DNA of 64,000 bases from Lingula anatina (taxonomy: Eukaryota; Brachiopoda; Lingulata; Lingulida; Lingulidae). The notes beneath the pieces were generated by a model that saw only the letters and a list, made by a program, of their open reading frames with translations, had not been told where the DNA came from and searched no databases. The stretch lies in NCBI RefSeq assembly GCF_001039355.2, contig NW_019773570.1, forward strand, positions 23,390 through 87,389, given 5' to 3'. Within the stretch, counting starts at the first letter, position 1. Each line of letters opens with the position of its first letter. Made by a program: the position numbers and the translations under genes. Positions 27,801-37,630 of this stretch are shown here, piece after piece.

Positions 27801-27907
27801 ATTGGCACCGGATCAAAACCACTTCCATTTTCACGCTCCCACGTTTCAAGAAGCGACGTCACCTCTGCAACCGAGTCTAAAGCATTCCCAGATGACGCCA
27901 TAATCAT
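11402..27907 (-). CDS. DCAF1: DDB1- and CUL4-associated factor 1 (VprBP homologue)
   Basis: DCAF1 is the substrate receptor of the CUL4-DDB1 ubiquitin ligase and also partners the HECT ligase EDD. Thirty-seven exons (5' to 3'): 27907-27792, 27351-27275, 26631-26558, 26375-26259, 25793-25656, 25409-25115, 24631-24492, 24158-24057, 23621-23463, 23236-23196, 22861-22723, 22435-22226, 21971-21802, 21447-21328, 21021-20919, 20519-20400, 20013-19942, 19735-19654, 19301-19162, 18900-18819, 18659-18535, 18163-17990, 17551-17334, 16981-16906, 16554-16493, 16143-16077, 15754-15683, 15398-15342, 14979-14897, 14586-14502, 14306-14073, 13707-13614, 13206-13102, 12822-12749, 12523-12440, 12125-12038, 11595-11402. 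They join to 4,389 bp, 1,462 aa (human about 1,507) and every phase closes. Order: helical N-terminal region, LisH motif (about 819-852), linker with [11 protein letters not shown]40 propeller (about 1,030-1,345), Glu/Asp-rich tail. The second WDxR box is WDLR (1251-1254); the first is WDIA (1215-1218). Met at codon 3 is an alternative start. The last exon ends SSDAY. Confidence 0.95.
13479..13590. repeat. Degenerate CACAATCACA minisatellite
   Basis: Several imperfect units of about 26-30 bp, of the type CACAATCACATCTGAGTCAC, lie within the DCAF1 intron between the exons at 13614 and 13206. No gene is involved. Confidence 0.55.
19824..19865. repeat. (AG)n microsatellite
   Basis: A pure AG run in a DCAF1 intron. 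Confidence 0.9.
20144..20190. repeat. Poly(A) tract
   Basis: About 47 consecutive A in a DCAF1 intron. No recognisable SINE body precedes it, so a retroposon origin is not claimed. Confidence 0.85.
23690..23965. repeat. Diverged direct repeat in DCAF1 intron 8
   Basis: Two segments of about 100 bp (near 23690-23790 and 23870-23960) share the order GATACAAAA, ACTGCATT, ATCATGAAAT, TTACC and GTTG. They look like an old local duplication. Confidence 0.4.
24786..24878. repeat. (CA)n microsatellite
   Basis: An almost pure CA run of about 93 bp in a DCAF1 intron. It creates long artefactual open frames of alternating Cys-Val or His-Thr. Confidence 0.95.
27088..27250. mobile_element. Short MITE-like inverted repeat in DCAF1 intron 2
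   Basis: The arm with ACAGGGATGAGACTTTT at the left is repeated inverted at the right (AAAATCTCATCCCTGT), each next to GAAG/CTTC. A third AAAATCTCAT lies in the middle. No coding sequence. Confidence 0.55.
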
Positions 27908-28310
27908 AAATTTTCAAATAAGTCAAGAAGAACTATTTCAAAACAAACCGAAATACACACTTGGGCTGTTTTCTAGAAAGATAACAAGTGCACTAAAACA
28001 TGACTGATCCAGCCTAGGTGGATAACACTACCACATGATTGACAATAATTATTCTAAAACATCAGGAAATACCACAAACGATCCCTTTTCTTCGAAGAAG
28101 CATAAAAAATCAAATCATTATAAAAATTTCGCTCGTGCTGTCTTCCATGCTGCTCGTGTTATTAGCTCCGCGCCAAATAATTTCTTTGTATCTGATTGGT
28201 CAAAGTCCATAATTTTAGCCAATTGTAATGCAGACTGAGATTGCAGCGATCTAGGGCTGTGAAAACAAAGAAGCCGGTAAAATCTTCTAAATTTTCCAAA
28301 AAATCTCCAG
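27908..28310. promoter_or_regulatory. Bidirectional promoter interval of DCAF1 and the AT-hook gene
   Basis: The two genes are head to head, with 872 bases between their start codons and a probable non-coding first exon on the AT-hook side. GCGCCAAA at 28170-28177 fits the E2F site consensus, and ATTGG at 28195-28199 is an inverted CCAAT box. A good donor (CCAG then GTAAAG) follows 28310, so exon 1 of the plus-strand gene probably ends there. Both elements are common in promoters of proliferation-linked genes; use here is inferred. Confidence 0.5.
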
Positions 28311-28779
28311 GTAAAGAAATGTGTTCAATGTTTTCAGACGTTTATTTTAACAATTTTTTGCAATGCTTCCCGTAGGGTTATAAAAATTAAGGTAACTCTG
28401 GTAAATTTTGCTGAAATTTTATATCATTTTTGTAGGTCACATTTATGTGCCCTGGATGCCTGTTAGCATTTTTTGCCTCTATATTTCTCGTATTTTATAT
28501 TGCAGTTTAAAGAATGTGCAACGAAAGTTTTTTTAATTGTTGAAATATTGATACATTTTTCTTGATGCATGATTAATTCCAAGACAAATAACAATGTAGT
28601 TTTCATAAAATTATGGTTTAAATATAAAGACTAATTAATTATTGTTGCGCAGATGTTTTATTCAGTATTCACCAAGAAATAAGAAAATTTATTTTTTAAA
28701 TTCCCAACAAATTCATGTGTATGAAAATGTATTTATTTTACTACCAATGTATTTTTATTCAGTTCTGTGAAGAACAAAA

Positions 28780-29180
28780 ATGTCTGAAGGTGCATCCCCA
28801 AGGAAAAGAGGCAGGCCCCCCAAGACTGGGGGTACAGAACTTGTAAGTTTGGGCAAAACTGTATCAGAAACAAACTGCAGGCTTTTCCTTATGTGTGGTT
28901 TATTAGCACATTTCAAGGGACATTCTAACAGTTTAGATTTTTATTCAATTACTTGTAAAGTTAGCAAAATCATTTTGGAAATACTTATATGTCCATGTAG
29001 ATTACACATTTAAATTCATCAGACAAATACTGGAATATGTATTTTACAAAGCTTTGAAGAGAGGACTGAGAAATATACCAAATCATTTTTAATCTGCACA
29101 TCATCGTTGTGCAAGTTACCGCAAAGCCCTCTGTCATTCACAGTACTCAAAAGTATACTTAGTCTAGTTCAGATCTATGC

Positions 29181-29260
<80 letters not shown>

Positions 29261-31589
29261 GAAGTTCATTATAATATTCAGAGGCTAGATGATAGTTTTA
29301 TGGTACATGTTTATATATATTTTTTCAACCTTTCAGGAGCCTGCACTGAAAGCACCCAAGGAGGATAGTGTACCAGCTGTAAGTATATGTCAGTTTTTTT
29401 TTAGAAAATTGGACTTGTGAAATCAAAGTATTATTGTGCTGATACAATTAAACAGTAGTAAAAAAAAAAAACACTGAAAATCCATTATAATGATGAATTG
29501 TGTTTTAGGGCTTAGAAATGACAGTTGAAAGTGTGGGCAACAGTCCTGTTGCTGAGAAACGAGGAAGGGGCAGGCCACGGCTACCAGACTCTGAGAAAAA
29601 AACAAAGGTAAGCTATAAAAGAACATCATAAATGCCTCATGTTTCTAAATTTTTAGAATATCATATCAGAGTACACAATATTTGTAAGCTATCTCGTCTC
29701 TGTGCATATCTCATTAAATTTTCCAATGTCTTTTCTTGTATGGAATAAAACTGTTGGGTAGCTTGCTTTTCACTTTTGTGTGCAATTCAACAGGACTGTT
29801 GTAATTTTAAGAATTATTGACTTAAAAAAATACAGCTTCAGTAAAACTCACAATTACTACTATTAAAGAATGGAGTCATTGTAGTTTGATTTGTAATGGT
29901 ATATTGTTGACTATAATTGTAGCCTTATGTATCCAGTGGAAGACCTAGAGGACGACCAAGAATCCATACAAAGGTAACATTTTCCAAAGGCACATATGTT
30001 TCTTTTTTCCAAAATGAACAGACAAGGAATGAGATAATTTTCCATTAGTTTAAGGCAAAAGGGAGCTTAAATAATAAGCAGTCACTGTAAAAAAATCTTA
30101 CTATTCTCTCTTGGTTTTATTTTTTCTTCATATTTACTTTGTTTTGTACTCTGCCCCTTCCCATGAGGGTAAGGTGTCTCCTTTTTATTTTCCTTGAGCC
30201 ATGAAAAAAAGAAAAAAATATTGAAACTATGGTGAAAAGTTAGCTTATATTTAGATGGTACCCTTACGTATATCAAAGCAGTTCCTGCCACTCTTTATAA
30301 TTTTAATGTTTAATTGTCTGATGTCTCTCTTGTATATTAACAGAGTGATAAACCAAAAGGTCCCAGAGGTCGCCCTAAAAAGAATCCAGAAGCTGTAAGT
30401 ATTTCAGAGACCATTCCCAGACCTTATCATACTAACTTTGGATGGAACTTTCTCCAAGGGGATTCTCGCTTAATTGCAATTAACTTAAGCGTCTTAGATC
30501 GCATTCACAACGAGTTGAGCCATGGCTTTACAAATCCTGGAACTAAATATGGCGGATGTTCATGAAAGGAAAATCGCCTACTAGTAATCTTTTAATAGTC
30601 TCTCTGCCTCTCACACGCCTCCCCATGTGTCGTCCCAATGGAGCCGAGATTTAATGACTGTACCCTCGCAGGGACGACGCATGGGGAGGCGTGTGAGAGG
30701 CGGAGAGACTATTAAAAGATTAGGCGGTTTTTCTTTCATGTACGTCCGCCATATTTAGTTCCAGGATTTGTAAAGCCATGGCTCAACTCGTTGTGAATGC
30801 GATCTTAGAGGTCTTTCACGCCTACTGAAGCTGATGGGGGATAATTAACTATCGTTCAGCAGCTTTAGTAAATGTCCCANNNNNNNNNNNNNNNNNNNNN
30901 NNNNNNNNNNNNNNNNNNNNNNNNNNNNNNNNNNNNNNNNNNNNNNNNNNNNNNNNNNNNNNNNNNNNNNNNNNNNNNNNNNNNNNNNNNNNAACCCCCT
31001 TGCCGCTACACAATATACAGGTTTCTTTAAACCAAAAATGGCGTAGTGGAAAAAAATCAATTCCTATGTGAAACCAGCAGAACCATGGACTAAACTGTCT
31101 AAAATATATAACTTCACATATGCTACCCTAACAGCACTTCTTAGAATGTCTAACATATCTTTTGCAGAAGGAAAGTGTACAATATTAACAATGAGATGTT
31201 TTTTTTTAAACCTGTATTTATAACATGTTAGTGTAAAATGAAAAGTCTCCCACTCCATGAAATGTAATTAGAAAGATTCTGAAGTAAACTTCTGGATAAA
31301 CTACCATGAAAATAATATTTAAGTGCCCTATAGCATGTAGGACTGAACATTAAGAGATCATGACATGTACTAGCAGATTTAAAACAATATTATTGAAATA
31401 TTTTTGACACCTACCGATGCTGCTTTTACTGCTGCCACATCATCTGCTAATTCATCTTTTTTAGAAGGCTGTAACAAATAAAATACAAATTGCAGTATTT
31501 CAAAAGAAGGAACATTGACAGGAAATCATGTGGAATTATTTAATAACTAGTAAATTCATAATAATGCCAATATTTTCGTGAATTCACAG

Positions 31590-31661
<72 letters not shown>

Positions 31662-32831
31662 TGTTTGCCTCTTGGGAAAATTAGTTGCTGGACCAAAAGT
31701 CCAGCCATCTTGAAAAGTAGCTTTTCAAGTCTGCAATTTGACTGTCTGTCAATTTGACTTTTCTAAAAGTTGTCAGCCCCGGGCAGACGGTCCAGCCTGA
31801 ATTTCTCACATATATATATATATATATACTAAATAGCCTTTACCATGTCAAAGGGACTTTGAACCTCCTTAATCAAGTTTACAGTATACTATTCCATTGA
31901 CAAGGCATTGAGCAGGCTACCCTGAGACTGGGTTCCCATACCTAGATAGATCTAACAGGATCAGTCCATCTCCATGGGGTTTCTTGCTAAATTGTTTTCA
32001 GCTTTAGTGGCTTAGATGTCTGGGACATTTACTAAAGCTGCTGAACGATAGTTAATTATCCCCCATCAGCTTCAGTAGGCGTGAAAGACCTCTAAGATCG
32101 CATTCACAACGAGTTGAGCCATGGCTTTACAAATCCTGGAACTAAATATGGCGGACGTACATGAAAGGAAAACCGCCTAATCTTTTAATAGTCCCTCTGC
32201 CTCTCACACGCCTCCCCATGTGTCGTCCCAATGGAGCCGAGATTTAATGACTGTACCCTCGCAGGGACGACGCATGGGGAGGCGTGTGAGAGGCAGAGAG
32301 ACTATTAAAAGATTAGGCGGTTTTTCTTTCATGTACGTCCGCCATATTTAGTTCCAGGATTTGTAAAGCCATGGCTCAACTCGTTGTGAATGCGATCTTA
32401 GAGGTCTTTCACGCCTACTGAAGCTGATGGGGGATAATTAACTATCGTTCAGCAGCTTTAGTAAATGTCCCAGACATCTAAGCCACTAAAGCTGAAAACA
32501 ATTTAGCAAGAAACCCCATGGAGATGGACTGATCCTGTTAGATCTATCTAGGTATGGGAACCCAGTCTCAGGGTAGCCTGCTCAATGCCTTGTCAATGGA
32601 ATAGTATACTGTAAACTTGATTAAGGAGGTTCAAAGTCCCTTTGACATGGTAAAGGCTATTTAGTATATATATATATATATATGTGAGAAATTCAGGCTG
32701 GACCGTCTGCCCGGGGCTGACAACTTTTAGAAAAGTCAAATTGACAGACAGTCAAATTGCAGACTTGAAAAGCTACTTTTCAAGATGGCTGGACTTTTGG
32801 TCCAGCAACTAATTTTCCCAAGAGGCAAACA

Positions 32832-32903
<72 letters not shown>

Positions 32904-35900
32904 CTGTGAATTCACGAAAATATTGGCATTATTATGAATTTACTAGTTATTAAATAATTCCACATGATTTCCTGTCAATGTTCCTTCTTTTGAAATACTG
33001 CAATTTGTATTTTATTTGTTACAGCCTTCTAAAAAAGATGAATTAGCAGATGATGTGGCAGCAGTAAAAGCAGCATCGGTAGGTGTCAAAAATATTTCAA
33101 TAATATTGTTTTAAATCTGCTAGTACATGTCATGATCTCTTAATGTTCAGTCCTACATGCTATAGGGCACTTAAATATTATTTTCATGGTAGTTTATCCA
33201 GAAGTTTACTTCAGAATCTTTCTAATTACATTTCATGGAGTGGGAGACTTTTCATTTTACACTAACATGTTATAAATACAGGTTTAAAAAAAAACATCTC
33301 ATTGTTAATATTGTACACTTTCCTTCTGCAAAAGATATGTTAGACATTCTAAGAAGTGCTGTTAGGGTAGCATATGTGAAGTTATATATTTTAGACAGTT
33401 TAGTCCATGGTTCTGCTGGTTTCACATAGGAATTGATTTTTTTCCACTACGCCATTTTTGGTTTAAAGAAACCTGTATATTGTGTAGCGGCAAGGGGGTT
33501 GGGGGGGGGTGAACCCCTTTTTGGAAGGTAAAAGGTCAGCTGTTGATAAAAATTGATCAAGGTACATTAAGGTTTCATGGTAAAAGGTCTACTTTTACAG
33601 AAAAATATCTCCTTTTGAAACTTCTTGCTACAAGCCTGCTGTGCTACGTATGGTTTTTGTTTGAAATGTCTCAAGTCACTTACATGTTGCCAGGTGATGT
33701 TTAGTTATTATTAAAACTACTATATGCTAAGCTATTCAATAGATAATTCAGGTATGCAGGATTGTGATGGTGAGAGTATTCACAGTTGTATATTTGTCTA
33801 GGAAGTATCTATTTAGTTATCATGTCAGGCAGACATTTTCAATGTCAAAACATTTCTTCAGAGGCAGTTAAGTAGTCTAGGATAATTCCTGCACGTATAT
33901 CAATGAGCTTCAAGGTGATGAAAGGTTTTTGAGAATTATACCATTGGCAAGTAGATAAAATCAGTTAATATGTAGTTTCAATCCTGGTGGTAGTTGATTT
34001 TAGAAAGTTATTAAGTATAGGGTCTTATTGTGTTGTCAAGTTAGTAATTCACCTCAGCTCATTTATAATAAGTTGTGATAAAAAGCTTTAAGGATCCTTT
34101 AGCAAGGGCCTAATAGCCTGTTTTCTCCTCTCATCCCTAGGTTTGGGATTGTGTGGCAGGCAAGCTTTCTCCTCTGGGTGGTGGGACGACCAGGCCTGGA
34201 GAACTTGACCAGCCGGGGTCATCCCAGTCCCCAGATAACTATCCCTTAACCAAGCTGGGTGAAGCATCATCTTCTGAATCTAATCTTAGCTCTACAGCAC
34301 CATGTCGTGGAGAAGTTCACAATTATCAGCTTACTAGGTTTGAAGAAGAGTCAAATGATAAAATTGGGGAAGTGGTTTCATCATCGCCTGAGAAAGATTC
34401 GAGGAACTTAAAAACCGATTCATTGGAGTCCCTGACTGGTTCCTCAGAGGAGTCAGTTACCGTGAAAAGAAAGCGTGGAAGGCCCTCAAAAAGCAGTGCT
34501 GCTCCACTGAAAGGTTTATATGATAGCAAATCCTTAACATTTTTTGAATCACTATCTCAATTATCAACTCAAAGTGATAAGGCTAGGGCATACTTTGGGC
34601 CAGGATTGAAAAGTGGTGTTTCAAACTCAGTGACTCGGAGTTCTGACTGTGAAATAGGTGGTGCAGAAGGTGCTGATGACACTGATCAAATCAGTTCTCA
34701 AGGAAATTGTACTGCTGAAGAACATGACCTCTTGGAACAGTCAGAAAGTATTCAAAAATTTAAGACTTCCTTTGAGGGTAGCCTTGCTGATGAACAAAGT
34801 GTGGTAATGGAAGACAGTGCAGTGCCACCAGAGGCAAACAAAACTGGGACATATTCTGATAATATGACTAGGAATAAGACACAACATCAGTTGGTGTCAG
34901 GGGAAACATCTAAAGAGCCAACCAAACCCCTTAGTCTTGAAGTACCTCCTGGAAAAAGAAAACGAGGCAGACCTCGTAAAAACACAAAGGGTAGTCCTGA
35001 GCCTGGTGGAACATTACATCCATCAAAAGTTTTTAAAAAGTTTAAAATTGCTAGTTATAAAAAGTTGGGAAGGCCCTCTAAGTCATACAAGGTTGCTTCA
35101 AAAGCCCCATTCAATCAGACAAAGGTTTTATGTAGGTATAAGTATCAACAGTCTGGTTCTAAGCAGTTGGGTCTGGGTAGTCCTAAGAGGAAGGTAGGGA
35201 GACCACGTAAGAACGTGATACCAAGAGAAGTAGGTGAAATGGCCAAAAATGATGCAGTCAAGTCTCAAGATAATGAAACTGCGGCAGTGAGTGCTAATTC
35301 TACTGAAGAAAGTTTTACACTAGGTAGAAGATATCAAAGTGAATCTCATCTGGGATATGTTGATCAAGGTGTGATGCATTGTGAATCTGGCAAAGGCAAT
35401 AACCAGGAGGATGATTCTCCAGATAAGAGCTCTACCAGCTCTGGTACAGCTGCTAGTAGAGAATCGCGGTCAAATGTGCCAGAAATGATTAATGAAGGGC
35501 AGGTGGTTGAAGAATGCTCTGTTCAGGAATCTAGTGTTCCTGATATTGATTCAACAAAATTACAAGAAAATCCTTTTTCATATTCTGATAAACAAGACGA
35601 GGTCAGTGACCCACCCCATATGTCATCATCAGAAAAATTAGGCACACAACAAATGAAAATAAAAAAGAGAGGGCGACCACCCAAGAAACGCATTGAAAAT
35701 TCACTGGTGAGAAGTAATGTGACATTACCAGAAAGAACTGAGAGTTCACATTATTTCGGTACCAAGGTGCTAAACATTGATCAGGGTAAAACTCATAGAA
35801 AAGTGGGAAGACCCAGAAAAAATCCAAGAATCATAGATCCATCCAGAGAAATTTTTAAGAATCCTGCAATTGCTTCATACAAAAACAAAGTCAGAAAAGC

Positions 35901-37630
35901 AAGTAAGAAGCTCCTTTATGGAGATCACTATAAAGATAAGCTACATAAAAAGAAGAAGGTTGACTGCCTCAATAAAGCACTAGTCACTCATGATTATGCC
36001 AAAGAAAAAGTCCATGACACAGCAGGTTTGTTAAAAAGAAAAGTTGGAAGACCTCGTAAAGCTCTAGTCTGCCATGACCATGACTATGGAACAGTCCAGG
36101 GCAAAGAACATTTGACCAAAATAAAAATAAGTGGGAGACCTCATAAAGAACTAGTCACACATAACTATGAAATTGCCCAAGGCAAGATGAGTTCAATGAA
36201 AAGAAAAGTTGGGAGACCTCGTAAAAAACTAGTCAAACTTAGTGAATCAAGTTCAACAAAAAGGAAAGTTGAAAGGCCACATAAGGAAGAAGTCGCTCAT
36301 AGCTATGAAGTGGTCCAAGGCAAAATGGGTTTAACAAAAAGAAAAGTAGGAAGACCACGTAAGGAAGAAAATAGACACAACTATGAAATGGCCCAAAGCA
36401 CATTTAATTTTAAGAGACATAGGAATGTTGAAAGACCACATAAAAATAAAGATGGTAGGGCTTATAAAAAAAAGTTTAACCAGCATAAAACCAGTTCAAA
36501 AGTTTTTCACAAAAGAAGGCAAAGTAAGAGACATTTAAACCATTACACTGAGGAAGATGTTGTCTCCAGGCCAGGAACTTTTTTGGAGATGCCTTCAGAG
36601 TCTGATGAGAAGGTCCCTCAGGTACTTAATTCCTCAGGATTATCACTACCTGACATTTTACAAAAAGGTCCTATCAGGGGCAGCTTAAAGTCTGTAGTCA
36701 ACTTTAGTCCAAAAAAGACAGAAAAACGCACAGGTCTGGGTAAATCTTTGCCATCTCTTGACTCTGGTCCTGGGGCATCTACAGAACCAGTACCACAAAT
36801 ATTGAATGAGGCTAATGATAACGAAACCAATGTGGAAGACATATCACTGCCTCTACCAGTTGGTCCGTCTGCATTCATCAGTGCTGGCGGTGTTACGGGC
36901 CTCGGTATCAACATCAATACTGATACCTCGGTTCGTGCATGTGACGATGGCCCTCATGCTGTTAGGCCTAATGGGGATTGTATCGAAATTCGGGTTCTGT
37001 CTCATAAGGGTGCTGTCACACAACATCTGTATTCTATTTATTTTGAACCCCAGGCAAAAAAAGAAGAAAGCAGCTCAGGAACTCCCAAACGTGGCCGAGG
37101 ACGTCCCAAAGGCACCAAAAAGAAGGGTCCAATTAAGTTGAAAGTGAGTTTAACGTATATTTGGAAAAAATGAGTTGTATAGGATGTGTTGAAAGTAATC
37201 AAGATCTAGGCCCGTTTCGTTATCTCTTGTGCACACATGCATGCACACACAGATACATGCTGAAAATGATGTACTAGTAATTCAATGTTACTATATGATT
37301 TAATAATAATAATTATATTTATTTTGAGTCTAAAATCCAAATTTGTCAGTAGACTTTTCTGTACTTTTTGAAAAAGAAAATAGTAATAAGGTTTGGCAAA
37401 GAAAAGAAAAAAGTGATTAAAAGAGAGAAATTGATTGAAACAAATCCTGTAGAAATGTGATGAAATCCTTCACTCTGTGTACCTTTGTATTGTTTACATT
37501 CTCTTGTCAGATAACTCTAACTGGTCAAAAGAAAGGCAGAGGACGTCCTAGAAAATCCGAGGCACCTGTAGAAGCCGAGGAGGAATCGGAGGAGGTGGAA
37601 GAGGAGAATGGGGCGGCGGAGTCTACCTGA
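28780..37630 (+). CDS. HMGA-like multi-AT-hook chromatin protein
   Basis: Eight coding exons: 28780-28842, 29337-29378, 29509-29607, 29923-29973, 30344-30394, 33025-33078, 34141-37143, 37511-37630; 3,483 bp, 1,160 aa, every junction phase 0. AT-hooks (GRP core flanked by Lys/Arg, which grip the minor groove of AT-rich DNA) occur singly in small exons: KRGRPPK, KRGRGRPR, PRGRPR, PRGRPK; about 11 more in the giant exon and one in the last. The protein ends in an acidic tail (about residues 1138-1160), as HMGA proteins do. Small exons with one hook and the PKRGRGRPKG segment also resemble HMGA. The giant exon is Ser/Lys-rich, lacks other domains, and contains tandem double-hook repeats at about 36000-36450. 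A phase-0 acceptor inside it (after 37053) could give a 189-aa form with six hooks. A nuclear architectural role is inferred. A non-coding exon probably precedes it, and its second exon starts at 28763. Exon 30344-30394 and the next are separated by damaged assembly. Confidence 0.85.
29184..29258. repeat. (TA)n microsatellite
   Basis: A pure TA run in an intron of the AT-hook gene. It gives a false open frame of alternating Tyr-Ile. Confidence 0.95.
30411..32562. mobile_element. Long foldback element, split by an assembly error
   Basis: The left end (CCATTCCCAGACC...) starts 16 bases after an exon donor. The arms (about 200 bp, containing ATGGCGGA, GGAGGCGTGTGAGAGG and GGCTTAGATGTC-like blocks) are near-perfect inverted repeats around a short asymmetric loop. 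The same arm, loop, arm unit appears at 30480-30879 and again at 32060-32472, with an N gap between. Bases 30880-32472 are probably artefactual, which leaves an element of about 559 bp ending near 32562. It has no coding capacity and belongs to the family also seen at 8965, 44550, 53684 and 63487. Confidence 0.7.
30880..30992. other. Assembly gap (N run)
   Basis: A run of 113 undetermined bases in an intron of the AT-hook gene. The sequence right of it begins an inverted copy of downstream DNA, so the gap is also a suspect join. Confidence 0.98.
30993..33500. repeat. 2.5-kb near-perfect palindrome, probable assembly artefact
   Basis: Bases 30993-32228 are the reverse complement of about 32265-33500, centred on 32246/32247. 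The copied part includes a mirror image of the coding exon 33025-33078 (minus strand, 31415-31468), two (TA)n runs and a unique flank. The centre is exactly the loop of the foldback element. The outer limit on the left is exactly the edge of the N gap. This is what is expected if an assembler walked out of the wrong arm of the hairpin. Confidence 0.85.
32690..32835. repeat. Possible short interspersed element between (TA)n runs
   Basis: About 140 bp with internal GGCTGGACC and GGTCCAGC complements, bounded on both sides by TA microsatellites. A mirrored copy at 31659-31803 is part of the palindrome. It may be a short transposon that ends in a TA repeat; identity unknown. Confidence 0.3.
37054..37143 (+). 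other. Alternative internal exon start in the AT-hook gene
   Basis: Inside the 3,003-bp exon the sequence TTCTATTTATTTTGAACCCCAG ends at 37053; its last part is a pyrimidine-rich tract and a strong AG acceptor, in phase 0 with every other junction. Using it would join the exon ending at 33078 directly to a 30-residue segment with one AT-hook (GRGRPKG), removing 971 codons. The upstream 2.9 kb would then be an optional coding insert. Seen: the acceptor and the phase. Inferred: its use. Confidence 0.5.

Noticed and set aside
29177-29368. Tyr-Ile repeat frame
   Set aside because: Translation of a (TA)n microsatellite. Only the exon at 29337-29378, read in its own frame, is real.
30845-31468. 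Minus-strand mirror of AT-hook gene exon and intron sequence as an antisense gene
   Set aside because: It is an exact inverse copy of 33025-33650-type sequence next to an N gap and is best explained as mis-assembly.
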